Shown here one piece after another: positions 21,053 through 31,414 of a stretch of 64,000 bases of DNA (the first letter of the stretch is position 1; each line of letters begins with the position of its first letter). Both the position numbers and the translations under genes were made by a program. A model generated the notes under the pieces. It did no database searches. It was given only the letters and a program-made list of their open reading frames with translations, and was not told the DNA's origin. The stretch comes from Niastella sp966212235 (GTDB taxonomy: Bacteria; Bacteroidota; Bacteroidia; Chitinophagales; Chitinophagaceae): NCBI GenBank assembly GCA_966212235.1, contig CBIHPP010000001.1, positions 1 through 64,000 on the forward strand, in the 5' to 3' direction.

Positions 21053-23656
21053 ATGAAGCAGGAACAGTCAAAAATCAATTTATCTGAATTCGAAGCTAAC
21101 CAGAACATTTCAGCCAGAAATTACTGGAAGAACCGGATGGCGGGCTTTGAACCCTCCGTTTATTTTGATTTTGCGGATGCAGGGGACACCCCGGGCCAGG
21201 GATATCGTGAATTTTTCTTTGAATTACCCCAGCCCATAGTAAAATGGTTACATAATGTTGCGGGATCAGATCACGCAAAGCATATATTATTGATGGCATC
21301 TCTGGCCATTTTGATCAATAAATATTCCGGAATATCCGATACGGTAGTTTTTACGCCTGCCTATACAACTGAAGGAATCGACACCTCCTCTTTACATCTT
21401 GTTCCTGTTAGAATGCGGGACTTTGACAACAAAGGATTTAAAGAGGCATTGCTGCAATTCAAAGCGGACATTGTTCAGGATACAGCCTTCAGTAACTATC
21501 CAATAGAAAAGAAACTGGCTTATGTTACTGACGCCAACAATAAAAATCCGGCAATTGGCCTGGCTCTTGAAAGCATACAGGATATACAGGTATTCGATGT
21601 TTTTACCCCTGAGGTCCTGTTTATTTTTTCAGGTTCAAATGGTTTTAAGATCAGAGCAGCCGCTAAATTTTATTATACCTATTTATGCCAGTTAAAAGAT
21701 GCGTACTATAGAATACTTGAGACAATTGCCCAGGACCCGCTGGTGAATATTGGTTCAATAAGCATATTCAACGAATCTGATAGGCAGATGTCGCTATATG
21801 AGTTTAATGCCACACAAACCGGTTACCCGAATGATAAGACCATTCTTGATCTGTTTGAAGCGCAGGTGGTTAAAACGCCTGATTCAATGGCTATTTTATT
21901 TGGAAATACTTCAGTGAGTTACCGGCAATTGCAGCAGCAATGTGATAAAGTTGCCCTTTATCTTAAAAAAGAACGTGGTATAAAGCGAGGCGACATCGTA
22001 GCCATCCTGTTAGATCGGCAGCCCTTGCTGCTGGCAGTTATATTGGGCGTATTAAAAGCCGGAGCAGCCTATGTTCCTATAGATCTGCAATATCCACCTG
22101 CACGCATTCACGCTGTTGCAACCGATTCGGGGGCGAAAGTAATAATAACAACAACTGCTTTTCAACAGAGTAACATCTTTAACGGCATCGCCATTGCTGG
22201 CGTTGATGACATTGAACGGTATATAACCCAACAGTTTGAAGAAACGGTAGTAACTGCTGCTAAACCGAACGATTTGGCTTATGTTATATATACGTCAGGT
22301 TCTACCGGTAAACCTAAAGGCGTTATGATCGAACATAGATCGCTGGTTAATTATATTCATTGGGCTGCCAGATATTATGTACGTGGAGATGAAGATATAT
22401 TTGCACTGTATACATCTATCGCTTTTGATTTAACAGTTACCTCTATTTTTACTCCATTGGTTACAGGTAACACGATCTGTATATATGCAGGACAGGACAA
22501 AGACCTGTTGGTAGAAAAAGTGTTTACTGATAACATTGCAACTGTAATAAAATTAACGCCCTCGCATTTAAAAATAATTCGTGAACATCCGGTTGTAAAA
22601 GCGGATTTGTCGTACCGGAAAAAGAAATTGATCGTCGGTGGGGAAGACCTGGAAAGCCAGTTGGCCAAAGATATATACAATAAGTTCGGTGGAAATATTG
22701 AAATATACAACGAATATGGGCCTACGGAAGCAACTGTAGGATGTATGATCTATCGCTTTCATCCTGAAGATAGTTTCACATCTGTGCCTATAGGTAATTC
22801 CATTGCTAATTCACGATTATACATATTCAATAAGCATCTACAAATTGTTCCTGCGGGCGTATGGGGTGAGCTATACATCGCTGGCGATGGACTGGCCAGA
22901 GGATATATGAATAATGACCAGCTTACGTGCGAACGGTTTATCAACAATCCGTATATCAGCGGGGAACGAATATATAAAACGGGGGATATTGCCAGGCGCC
23001 TCAGCAATGGGATTGTTCAATATGCCGGCCGTTTGGATGAACAGGTAAAGATCAGGGGCTTCCGGATAGAATTAGGTGAAATAGCGAACCGGCTTAATGC
23101 ACACCCATTGATTAAAGAAAGCGTGGTAATAACAACAGATAAGGAGAACCGTAAAATGCTGGTCGCTTACTATGTGTCACGGGATTTGATTGGAACCAAT
23201 GAATTACGCAATTTTTTGCTTGAAAGCATTCCTGATTTTATGGTGCCATCCTTTTTTGTTCATCTGAAACAATTGCCGCTGAATGTAAATGGTAAAATAG
23301 ATCGAAAAGCACTGCCCGGGCTTATGAACACACCACTAACGATCGTGGGGCCATCTGACGAAATTGAAGAAAAACTCGCATTGCTATGGGCAGAGGTTTT
23401 GGATATGAATGAAGAAGAGATAGGCACTAATATTAATTTCTTTGAACTTGGCGGTGATTCAATCACTATTCTGAAGCTCAATAACAAGATCAATACGCAA
23501 TTCCAATGTAATATTCCTGTTACCGATATGTTCATGTTACCCACCATTTCTGCAATCAGGGACCGCATAAAAGATGGACTGAGCGGTATTTCAACCATCG
23601 ACATGATTTCCACTCAGGAAGACAGGGAATCGATCTTAATAAACAGGGGTAGTTAA
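21053..23656 (+). CDS. NRPS subunit, C-lobe remnant-A(Asn)-PCP
   Basis: An 867-residue protein. The first 250 or so residues resemble only the C-terminal lobe of a condensation domain (it begins RNYWKNRMAGF) and hold no HHxxxDG. An in-frame TGA at 21047 rules out a longer start. The adenylation domain (YTSGSTGKPKG about residue 413) reads DLTKIGEVGK, an Asn code identical to that of the second A domain in the 4529-residue protein. The PCP (GGDSITI, about 800) is close to that of the first gene in the window. Both PCPs precede subunits that start with a KS, so this Asn is probably extended by C2 into a statine-like unit. Condensation likely relies on the full C domain ending the preceding protein. 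Confidence 0.93.
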   Translation: MKQEQSKINLSEFEANQNISARNYWKNRMAGFEPSVYFDFADAGDTPGQGYREFFFELPQPIVKWLHNVAGSDHAKHILLMASLAILINKYSGISDTVVFTPAYTTEGIDTSSLHLVPVRMRDFDNKGFKEALLQFKADIVQDTAFSNYPIEKKLAYVTDANNKNPAIGLALESIQDIQVFDVFTPEVLFIFSGSNGFKIRAAAKFYYTYLCQLKDAYYRILETIAQDPLVNIGSISIFNESDRQMSLYEFNATQTGYPNDKTILDLFEAQVVKTPDSMAILFGNTSVSYRQLQQQCDKVALYLKKERGIKRGDIVAILLDRQPLLLAVILGVLKAGAAYVPIDLQYPPARIHAVATDSGAKVIITTTAFQQSNIFNGIAIAGVDDIERYITQQFEETVVTAAKPNDLAYVIYTSGSTGKPKGVMIEHRSLVNYIHWAARYYVRGDEDIFALYTSIAFDLTVTSIFTPLVTGNTICIYAGQDKDLLVEKVFTDNIATVIKLTPSHLKIIREHPVVKADLSYRKKKLIVGGEDLESQLAKDIYNKFGGNIEIYNEYGPTEATVGCMIYRFHPEDSFTSVPIGNSIANSRLYIFNKHLQIVPAGVWGELYIAGDGLARGYMNNDQLTCERFINNPYISGERIYKTGDIARRLSNGIVQYAGRLDEQVKIRGFRIELGEIANRLNAHPLIKESVVITTDKENRKMLVAYYVSRDLIGTNELRNFLLESIPDFMVPSFFVHLKQLPLNVNGKIDRKALPGLMNTPLTIVGPSDEIEEKLALLWAEVLDMNEEEIGTNINFFELGGDSITILKLNNKINTQFQCNIPVTDMFMLPTISAIRDRIKDGLSGISTIDMISTQEDRESILINRGS

Positions 23657-23665
23657 ATTAACCAT

Positions 23666-26600
23666 ATGAATACAGGTTCAGAAATTGCCATTATAGGTAT
23701 GGCAGGAAGATTTCCGGGAGCAGCCAATGTTCAGGAATTCTGGCACAACCTTAAGAATGGAGTTGAGTCTATACATTTTTTTACCAGGGAGGAACTGATG
23801 GAAGCAGGAGAGGATAGCAACTTGCTCGAAGACCCGATGTATATAAGAGCGAATGCGTTCATTGAGGATAAAGAATACTTTGATGCTGCTTTTTTTGGAT
23901 ACCTTCCATCCGAAGCAAATTTAATAGACCCTCAGATAAGGTTATTTCATGAAGAATGCTGGAAAGCGCTTGAAGATGCCGGATACGCCGTTCCAATGCC
24001 AGGGAACAGGATCGGTTTATTTGCTGGCGCTGCTTCCAATGTAAATTGGGAAGTATATGCAACGTTGACCAATATGAATGGGCAGGTAGATAACTTTACT
24101 GCCTCACAGTTGCGTAATGCCAGGTACCTGAATACAAGAATATCTTATGCGTTAAATTTATCGGGTCCATCTGTATTTATTGATACGGCCTGTTCCACTT
24201 CTCTGGTAGCCATTCATCAGGCCTGTAATAGCCTGTTGCTTGGTGAGTGTTCAATGGCGCTGGCCGGAGGCGTAAGTATGGGAAATAATTCAAGATCGGG
24301 ATATCTTTATCAGGAAGGAATGATCAATTCGAAAGACGGACACTGCCGTGCTTTTGATGAAAATGCCAGTGGCACCATAATCGGGGAAGGAGCGGCAGTC
24401 GTAGTGTTAAAAAAGCTTAAAGATGCAATAAAAGATAAGGACCATATATATGCGGTTATTAAAGCTTCATGTATCAACAATGATGGCAATGATAAGGTGG
24501 GTTACACTGCACCTTCTATTGATGGGCAGGCAGCTGTAATTAAGACTGCTCAAAACTGGGCAAAAACGCCCGTTGAGAGTATCAGTTATGTGGAAGCACA
24601 CGGAACCGGTACACCGCTGGGTGATCCGGTAGAAATTGCCGGATTGAAACGCGCTTTTAATACCGATAAAAAACAGTTTTGTGCTATTGGTTCTGTTAAA
24701 ACGAATATCGGTCATCTGGATGCCGCCGCTGGTGTTGCCGGTCTGATTAAAACGGTGTTGTCATTGAAGCACCGTCAATTGCCTCCAAGTTTACATTTCA
24801 GGAATCCCAATCCAAAGATTGATTTTGCCAATAGCCCCTTCTATATAAATACAAAATTACGCGAATGGAAAAATGACTTATATCCTTTACGCGCGGGTGT
24901 AAGCTCATTTGGTATTGGTGGTACCAATGCTCATGTGATCGTGGAAGAATCACCCATTCGCGAGACAACTTCGGCAAGCCGGGAATACCAGTTATTGGTA
25001 TTTTCAGCGAAGACCCCCTGGTCCCTTGAGAAAAATATCGGCAATTTTTGTTCTTACCTGGAAGTCAATAAACAGGAAAATCTTGCTGACATCGCCTATA
25101 CCCTTCAAACAGGACGTTCATCTTTCAATTACAGGCAGGCTATTGTTTGCAGCAATCATGATGAAGCCATGGAGCTTTTACCTGCCCTTCAGCTGCCCGC
25201 TACATTCACCAATAATATTCGCAAACAGATCCCTCTGGTCGTATTTATGTTTTCAGGTCAGGGATCGCAGTATACAGGCATGTGTCGCGATCTGTATCAG
25301 CAAGAAACTGTCTTTAGAAATCAGGTCGATCATTGTTGCCGGCTGGTAAAAGAGACATATGATAAGGATATTCTTGACGTAATTTTTCCGGAACATGAAG
25401 AAGATCTGTCAACCATAGATAGTACAGAATATACGCAGCCTGCATTATTTGTCATCGAATATGCGCTGGCCCGGTTGCTTATATCCTGGGGAATAGAGCC
25501 TGATATCATGATCGGCCATAGTATAGGAGAATATACAGCGGCTTGTATCAGTGGCGTTTTCTCTCTGGAAGATGCGTTGTGTTTAGTAATTAAACGGGGT
25601 GAATTGATGCAGGAGATGCCGGCAGGGAAAATGCTGAGTATATCTGCAGGTGAAAAAGAATTGGCCGGTTTACTTTCAAAATTTCCCCGGGTATCATTAG
25701 CAGCGGTTAACAGTCCGGGTTTATGTACAGTATCTGGAAAAGGTGAATGGATTGAACTATTTCAGAAAGAGGCGGAACAGGCTGGCTTCATATGCCGTCC
25801 TGTGCGAACCTCGCATGCATTTCATTCCTCCATGATGGAAGACATGTTGGGAGAATTTAGACGTGTAGCAGCCTCGGTAAAGATGCGGGAACCGCAAATA
25901 CCCTTTGTTTCCAATTTGACTGGTAAAGATGCTTCGGGGAATGTTGCTCAACCGGATTACTGGGTTAACCATTTGCGTGCGACCGTACAATTTTCTTCGG
26001 GTATAGAGCATTTGTTGCAGAGAAACAGGGAATGTATTTTTATTGAAGTGGGCCCTGGGAAAGTGCTGAGTTCGCTGGTGCTGTCGCACAAAAATGTACA
26101 ATCGAATCATACCGTGGTAAACCTTGTAAAACACGTTAAGGAAACAGGTAGCGATGTTTACCATTTATTGCAGGCTCTTGCCGTATTATGGAGAACCGGT
26201 ATAACGTTTCAATGGGAAAAGTTTTATGCAGGCGAGCAGCGTTGTAAAGTTTCCCTTCCGGCCTATGTATTTGAAAGAACAAAATATATTGCTGATGTTG
26301 ATGCCGCTAAATTATTATTCAGTGACCAGCTGAAATCGGGTTACAGGCGTCGTATCACGGAAAGCATACATGTTAGTAACTGGCAACGTTCTTTGTCACC
26401 TAATAAGGCCATGAACCTGTATGCTGATAGATCAGCTGTCGTTATTGTTTCCGGGAAAGCAAATTTCAGTAAACAATTAGCAGATCATCTGGTTGGTTCG
26501 GGCAAACAGGTAATACAAATAATGAAAGGGAGATCTTTCAATATATTGGATAAAGAGATTTTGGAGGCGGGCAATGATGATTGGGAGGCTGTTTGGGATT

Positions 26601-29600
26601 ACATTCGAAGGTCAGGCACGTCTATTACCCACATTATCTATTGTGCAACCCTGGATGAAGGATCGGCAGATGCAAGCTATAACAATATAGAGGGGGTATT
26701 GAATGATGGGTATATAGGACTTTGTAAACTGGCAAAATCTATCGCCAGCGTAAAGCAGGAAGGTAAAATTTATATAACTGTCATCAGTAATGATGCAGTA
26801 CAGGTATTGGACGAAGACCGGGTAAACCCGCTAAAAGCGTGTCTGATAGCACCGGTGAAGATCATTCCTTTAGAGCTGTTGCATGTTACCTGTAAAGTAG
26901 TGGATATTCCTTATCCATTTGAAAAAGCCGCAGATGAAGGCCGATACATGAACACAATAGCGGATGAACTCGATTATGAGGGGCCCGATGCGGTAATTGC
27001 TTACAGATATTTTCAACGATGGGTGCCTTCATATAGTTTATTAGCGGATGATCAGCAACTAAAGTCAGGTATCGGCATTGAAAAAAGTGGCGTCTATATT
27101 ATTACAGGCGGGTTGGGTGGAATGGGATTGACTGTGGCTCGCAACCTGGTAACTGAATATAATAGCACTGTTGTACTGGTGCATCGATCATCTTTTCCTG
27201 CAAAAAAGGATTGGCAAACCTGGCTAGCAGCGCATGGTAGGGAAGATGCTGTAAGTAAAAAAATAGAAGAGTTGCTTGCCATGGAAGAGGGAGGTGGTTC
27301 GGTAGATGTGTACCAGGCAAACGTTGGTATGGAAAATGAGGTACACGCCTTTTTTACATACGTTAAAAGCAAATACAATAAGATACATGGTATTATTTGG
27401 GCAGCTGGTGAAGTGGATTTTGGCGGTATCATTCAGAATAGAAACGACCAGGGATTAGTAAATTACCTCACTTCCAAGGTTGATGGGTTACTACTTTTTA
27501 ATAAATACTTCGACTTTGCAGCCCTGGATTTTCTTGCCCTGTTCTCCTCGATCGGTAACGTATTTTATGAGACAAAATTTGGGCAGGTAGCCTATAATGC
27601 AGCCAATGAATTCCTTGAAAGCTTTTCTTATTATGCCCGTCTAAAATGGGGGATCCATGCATTTACCATCAATTGGTGCGACTGGTTAAACGTTGGGATG
27701 ACTGTGAAAACGGAAATGCGGCGAACAGCGGGCGCAGATATAAAATCAGTCAATGCCAGAATTGAAGATGGAATTTACCCGGCCGAAGGAATAATCGCTT
27801 TTCATAAATGTCTTGCTAGTAAGGCGGTTTCTACGGTAATTTATAAAGGAAATTTGTCTGAAGCGGTTCGTACAAGTAAAGCAATATATAAATCGATATT
27901 GGCAGAGATGAAGGTTTCTGGTAAGGGTGAGGAAAGGGATACTTCCTTATGCTGTACCAAAGAAGAACAATTGCTTCAGTTATTTCGTGATTTCTTTGGA
28001 AAGAATACCATTATGCCCGGGGATGATTTTTTTGAGCTGGGAGGAGATTCATTAAAAGCAATGACATTCGTGGTCCGTGTCAATCAGGGTATGGGTTGTT
28101 CGTTATTAATTGCCGACCTGTACAATCATCCTACAGCCGGCGAACTGGCCGCTTGTTTAGAAGGCGTTACAACGGCAACGATCAGGCATATTCCGCTTGC
28201 TCCTGTTAAAAAGGATTATGCATTATCGGCGGCACAAAAGCGAATGTATTTTATACAACAGTTGGATAAAAATAGCATTGCCTACAATGAATTTCAGCTG
28301 CTGCGGCTGGAGGGCAAGCCCGATGTGCATAAGATCGAGATTACATTTATACGACTTATTGAACGCCATGAAAGCCTGCGTACGTCATTTATGCTGACCG
28401 ATAATGGGCCGGTTCAGCGCGTATGTGATGCGTTGGATTTTAAAATAGAACAATACGATGCCGGTAATGATGTGACCATTGACGAATTGATCAGGCTATT
28501 TATTAGGCCATTTGACCTGGAATTGGCTCCTTTGTTAAGGGCAGCGCTAATTACGATTTCCTCAAATGAGCACATACTTCTGGTAGATATGCATCATATT
28601 ATCGCAGACGGTGTGTCAAGAAAGATCCTGATAAGCGATTTTATGGCGCTTTACAATGGGCTTGAGTTACCGGCGCTAACACGGCATTATAAAGATTATG
28701 CTGAATGGCAGCAAAGCAGCGCCGAACAGGAACGCATTGCCATTCAGAGATCATTTTGGCTGAATGAGTTTGACAGTGAATTAACGCCACTTGAGTTGCC
28801 CGCCGATTATAGTAGACCGACGATAAAAAGCGGTCAGGGAAATTATCTTAATTTTTATTTCACGTCTGTTCAAACCGCCACATTACGCAATATTGCCGGC
28901 AAAGAGGGAGCCTCGATGTTTATGGTGCTGATGGCGGTTTATAACATAATGCTGTCCAGGCTAAGTAACCAGGAAGATATTGTGATTGGCGTTCCCACAG
29001 CTGGTCGCAGGCATACAGATGTAGAGGGAATTATCGGCATGTTTGTTAATACGTTACCTATAAAAAATCAGGTAATCGGGTCAATGACCTTTTCAGAAGT
29101 GACAGAGGCTATAAAATTAAAGATGCTTATGGCCCTGGAAAACCAGGAATATCAGTATGAAGAACTAATTGATGAATTGAAGTTGCCCCGCGACACGAGC
29201 CGAAATCCGTTATTTGATGTACTGCTTTCTTACCAACATAATGAAGATGCTGTACTGCAACTACCTGGCTTGAAAATATCCTCGTATGATAACGGATACA
29301 GGGCTGCTAAGTTTGATCTTTCACTCGTTGTGTGGGAATCGGCTGAGGAGTTGCAATTGTCATTTGAATATAGTACCGCGTTATTCAGGCATGAAACCAT
29401 ACAACGGTTTGCAGCATATATGGTTCAGATAGTAAACGCAGTGACAAACAATGCCGGCTGTACAATAGCTGATATAGATATCTTAACTGAGCCGGAGAAG
29501 CATATGCTATTGTACGATTTTAATAGCACCAGGACGTCTTACCCTGAAAATAAAACGATCATTGATGTATTTGAAGAACAGGTAAGCAGAACGCCAGATA

Positions 29601-31402
29601 ACATTGCCGTTTTATATGACGAAGAGTCGATCACCTACCGGCAGTTGCACGAGCAATCTGATAAAATAGCATTTTATTTAAGGGAGCGTGGATTAAAAGC
29701 CGGAGATCTCGTGGGCGTGATGATGGACCGCAATAAATATTTAATACCTTCTTTATTTGGTATTCTGAAAGCCGGCGGAGCCTACGTTCCTATAGATCCG
29801 CAATACCCCGACGCCCGGGTTGAATCCATTATCCAGGATGCGGGAATAAAAGTTGTTCTTACTACAACGCCCAATCTCCTGCGGGTTGCTTTACAAACAG
29901 TGAATACTATTGCTGACTTACATGAAGAATGGGACCTAATACAGGTAAATAAGAACCGGCTGTCTACATCATATGCTGAGCCAGGGGGCCTTGCATACGT
30001 TATATATACTTCAGGCTCTACCGGTAAACCCAAAGGGGTTATGATAGAACATCATTCGGTTTTAAACAGGATTGGATGGATGCAAAAATTATATCCGATA
30101 AATGCTACAGATGTATTGCTGCAAAAAACTCCGGTTGTATTTGATGTATCTGTATGGGAATTGTTTTGGTGGTCATTTACCGGGGCAAGCCTGTGCTTAT
30201 TAAAGCCCAATGCCGAAAAAGAGCCCGAAGAAATTATTAAGGCAATTGAAAAAAATAAAATTACCAATATACATTTTGTGCCATCAATGCTGGCAGGTTT
30301 TCTTGCTGGGATAGATGAAAGTTTCGATTACAGCCGGTTAAGCGCCCTGCAACGTGTATTTGTCAGCGGCGAGGCGCTGAAAATGGAGCATGTTAATGCT
30401 TTTGAAAGTACGTTACATAAAAACGTGGGCACCCGGCTGATTAATTTATACGGCCCTACAGAAGCTACTGTCGATGTATCGTATTATGAATGTGATTTCT
30501 CTCATTCCACGAATGTCATTCCGATCGGAAAGCCCATCGATAATATTTGTTTGTATATACTTGGTAAAGACAATTTGTTGCTGCCTGTTGGCGCAAAGGG
30601 TGAATTATGTATTGCCGGAGTGGGGTTGGCGCGTGGTTATTTAAATAACAGCCAGTTGACCAATGAAAAATTTATTTATCTGCCATGGTTAAATGGGGAA
30701 CGCGTTTATCGTACGGGTGATTTAGCCAAATGGTTACCCGACGGGAATATTGAGTATTGTGGGCGGATCGATCAACAGGTAAAAATAAGAGGATATCGGA
30801 TCGAGATAAAGGAAATTGAGCAACAACTTGCCAAACACGCATTGATCAAAGAAAGTGCAGTCGTTGTAAAGGAAACAGATAGTAATAAATCCCTGGTGGC
30901 TTATTACGTATCCAACCAGGCATTGGATATAACAGACCTAAAGAATTATTTACTAAAGGAGCTTCCCGAATATATGGTTCCATCCTTTTTTGTTCAACTG
31001 AAACATCTGCCATTATCGTCAAATGGCAAACTGGATCATAAAGCATTGCCCGAACCAGAATTTGTAAACCCCGCACAATACCTGGGGCCTTCAGGGGAGC
31101 TGGAAGAAAAGCTGGTGGAAATATGGGCAGGCGTTTTAAAAATAGATAAAGAGAAGATTAGTGTGAATATTAATTTTTTTGATATGGGCGGTGATTCAAT
31201 AAAGGTTTTGCTTTTAGTTGCATTCATCAATAAAGTATTACAGGTAAGAATATCTGCTGCCGAAATATTTCGCTTCCCGTCTATATCATCCCTGGTTTCT
31301 TTACTGCAAAAAAACGAAAGTGATAATGATTTGGAGAAAGTGCAAATCGAAAATGAATTGTTCGAAATGGGTGAGGCCATCAATATTTTAAACAACAATT
31401 AA
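23666..31402 (+). CDS. Hybrid PKS-NRPS, KS-AT-KR-ACP-C-A(Ser)-PCP
   Basis: A 2578-residue megasynthase starting 9 bases after the previous stop. KS: DTACSTSL with Cys about residue 176. AT: GQGSQ about 531, GHSIGEY about 618, HAFH about 718, so malonyl-type. KR: TGGLGGMG about 1147, Tyr in AYNAANEF about 1310. ACP: GGDSL about 1458. LCL C domain: SAAQKR about 1522, HHIIADG about 1642. The adenylation domain (YTSGSTGKPKG about 2114) reads DVWHFSLVDK, an established serine code. PCP: GGDSIKV about 2507. The KS-AT-KR module would extend the preceding Asn by one malonyl unit and reduce the beta-ketone; Ser is then added. The tail EMGEAINILNNN resembles the tails of the other subunits that hand over to a KS. 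Confidence 0.96.
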   Translation: MNTGSEIAIIGMAGRFPGAANVQEFWHNLKNGVESIHFFTREELMEAGEDSNLLEDPMYIRANAFIEDKEYFDAAFFGYLPSEANLIDPQIRLFHEECWKALEDAGYAVPMPGNRIGLFAGAASNVNWEVYATLTNMNGQVDNFTASQLRNARYLNTRISYALNLSGPSVFIDTACSTSLVAIHQACNSLLLGECSMALAGGVSMGNNSRSGYLYQEGMINSKDGHCRAFDENASGTIIGEGAAVVVLKKLKDAIKDKDHIYAVIKASCINNDGNDKVGYTAPSIDGQAAVIKTAQNWAKTPVESISYVEAHGTGTPLGDPVEIAGLKRAFNTDKKQFCAIGSVKTNIGHLDAAAGVAGLIKTVLSLKHRQLPPSLHFRNPNPKIDFANSPFYINTKLREWKNDLYPLRAGVSSFGIGGTNAHVIVEESPIRETTSASREYQLLVFSAKTPWSLEKNIGNFCSYLEVNKQENLADIAYTLQTGRSSFNYRQAIVCSNHDEAMELLPALQLPATFTNNIRKQIPLVVFMFSGQGSQYTGMCRDLYQQETVFRNQVDHCCRLVKETYDKDILDVIFPEHEEDLSTIDSTEYTQPALFVIEYALARLLISWGIEPDIMIGHSIGEYTAACISGVFSLEDALCLVIKRGELMQEMPAGKMLSISAGEKELAGLLSKFPRVSLAAVNSPGLCTVSGKGEWIELFQKEAEQAGFICRPVRTSHAFHSSMMEDMLGEFRRVAASVKMREPQIPFVSNLTGKDASGNVAQPDYWVNHLRATVQFSSGIEHLLQRNRECIFIEVGPGKVLSSLVLSHKNVQSNHTVVNLVKHVKETGSDVYHLLQALAVLWRTGITFQWEKFYAGEQRCKVSLPAYVFERTKYIADVDAAKLLFSDQLKSGYRRRITESIHVSNWQRSLSPNKAMNLYADRSAVVIVSGKANFSKQLADHLVGSGKQVIQIMKGRSFNILDKEILEAGNDDWEAVWDYIRRSGTSITHIIYCATLDEGSADASYNNIEGVLNDGYIGLCKLAKSIASVKQEGKIYITVISNDAVQVLDEDRVNPLKACLIAPVKIIPLELLHVTCKVVDIPYPFEKAADEGRYMNTIADELDYEGPDAVIAYRYFQRWVPSYSLLADDQQLKSGIGIEKSGVYIITGGLGGMGLTVARNLVTEYNSTVVLVHRSSFPAKKDWQTWLAAHGREDAVSKKIEELLAMEEGGGSVDVYQANVGMENEVHAFFTYVKSKYNKIHGIIWAAGEVDFGGIIQNRNDQGLVNYLTSKVDGLLLFNKYFDFAALDFLALFSSIGNVFYETKFGQVAYNAANEFLESFSYYARLKWGIHAFTINWCDWLNVGMTVKTEMRRTAGADIKSVNARIEDGIYPAEGIIAFHKCLASKAVSTVIYKGNLSEAVRTSKAIYKSILAEMKVSGKGEERDTSLCCTKEEQLLQLFRDFFGKNTIMPGDDFFELGGDSLKAMTFVVRVNQGMGCSLLIADLYNHPTAGELAACLEGVTTATIRHIPLAPVKKDYALSAAQKRMYFIQQLDKNSIAYNEFQLLRLEGKPDVHKIEITFIRLIERHESLRTSFMLTDNGPVQRVCDALDFKIEQYDAGNDVTIDELIRLFIRPFDLELAPLLRAALITISSNEHILLVDMHHIIADGVSRKILISDFMALYNGLELPALTRHYKDYAEWQQSSAEQERIAIQRSFWLNEFDSELTPLELPADYSRPTIKSGQGNYLNFYFTSVQTATLRNIAGKEGASMFMVLMAVYNIMLSRLSNQEDIVIGVPTAGRRHTDVEGIIGMFVNTLPIKNQVIGSMTFSEVTEAIKLKMLMALENQEYQYEELIDELKLPRDTSRNPLFDVLLSYQHNEDAVLQLPGLKISSYDNGYRAAKFDLSLVVWESAEELQLSFEYSTALFRHETIQRFAAYMVQIVNAVTNNAGCTIADIDILTEPEKHMLLYDFNSTRTSYPENKTIIDVFEEQVSRTPDNIAVLYDEESITYRQLHEQSDKIAFYLRERGLKAGDLVGVMMDRNKYLIPSLFGILKAGGAYVPIDPQYPDARVESIIQDAGIKVVLTTTPNLLRVALQTVNTIADLHEEWDLIQVNKNRLSTSYAEPGGLAYVIYTSGSTGKPKGVMIEHHSVLNRIGWMQKLYPINATDVLLQKTPVVFDVSVWELFWWSFTGASLCLLKPNAEKEPEEIIKAIEKNKITNIHFVPSMLAGFLAGIDESFDYSRLSALQRVFVSGEALKMEHVNAFESTLHKNVGTRLINLYGPTEATVDVSYYECDFSHSTNVIPIGKPIDNICLYILGKDNLLLPVGAKGELCIAGVGLARGYLNNSQLTNEKFIYLPWLNGERVYRTGDLAKWLPDGNIEYCGRIDQQVKIRGYRIEIKEIEQQLAKHALIKESAVVVKETDSNKSLVAYYVSNQALDITDLKNYLLKELPEYMVPSFFVQLKHLPLSSNGKLDHKALPEPEFVNPAQYLGPSGELEEKLVEIWAGVLKIDKEKISVNINFFDMGGDSIKVLLLVAFINKVLQVRISAAEIFRFPSISSLVSLLQKNESDNDLEKVQIENELFEMGEAINILNNN

Positions 31403-31414
31403 ACAAACGGGGCC

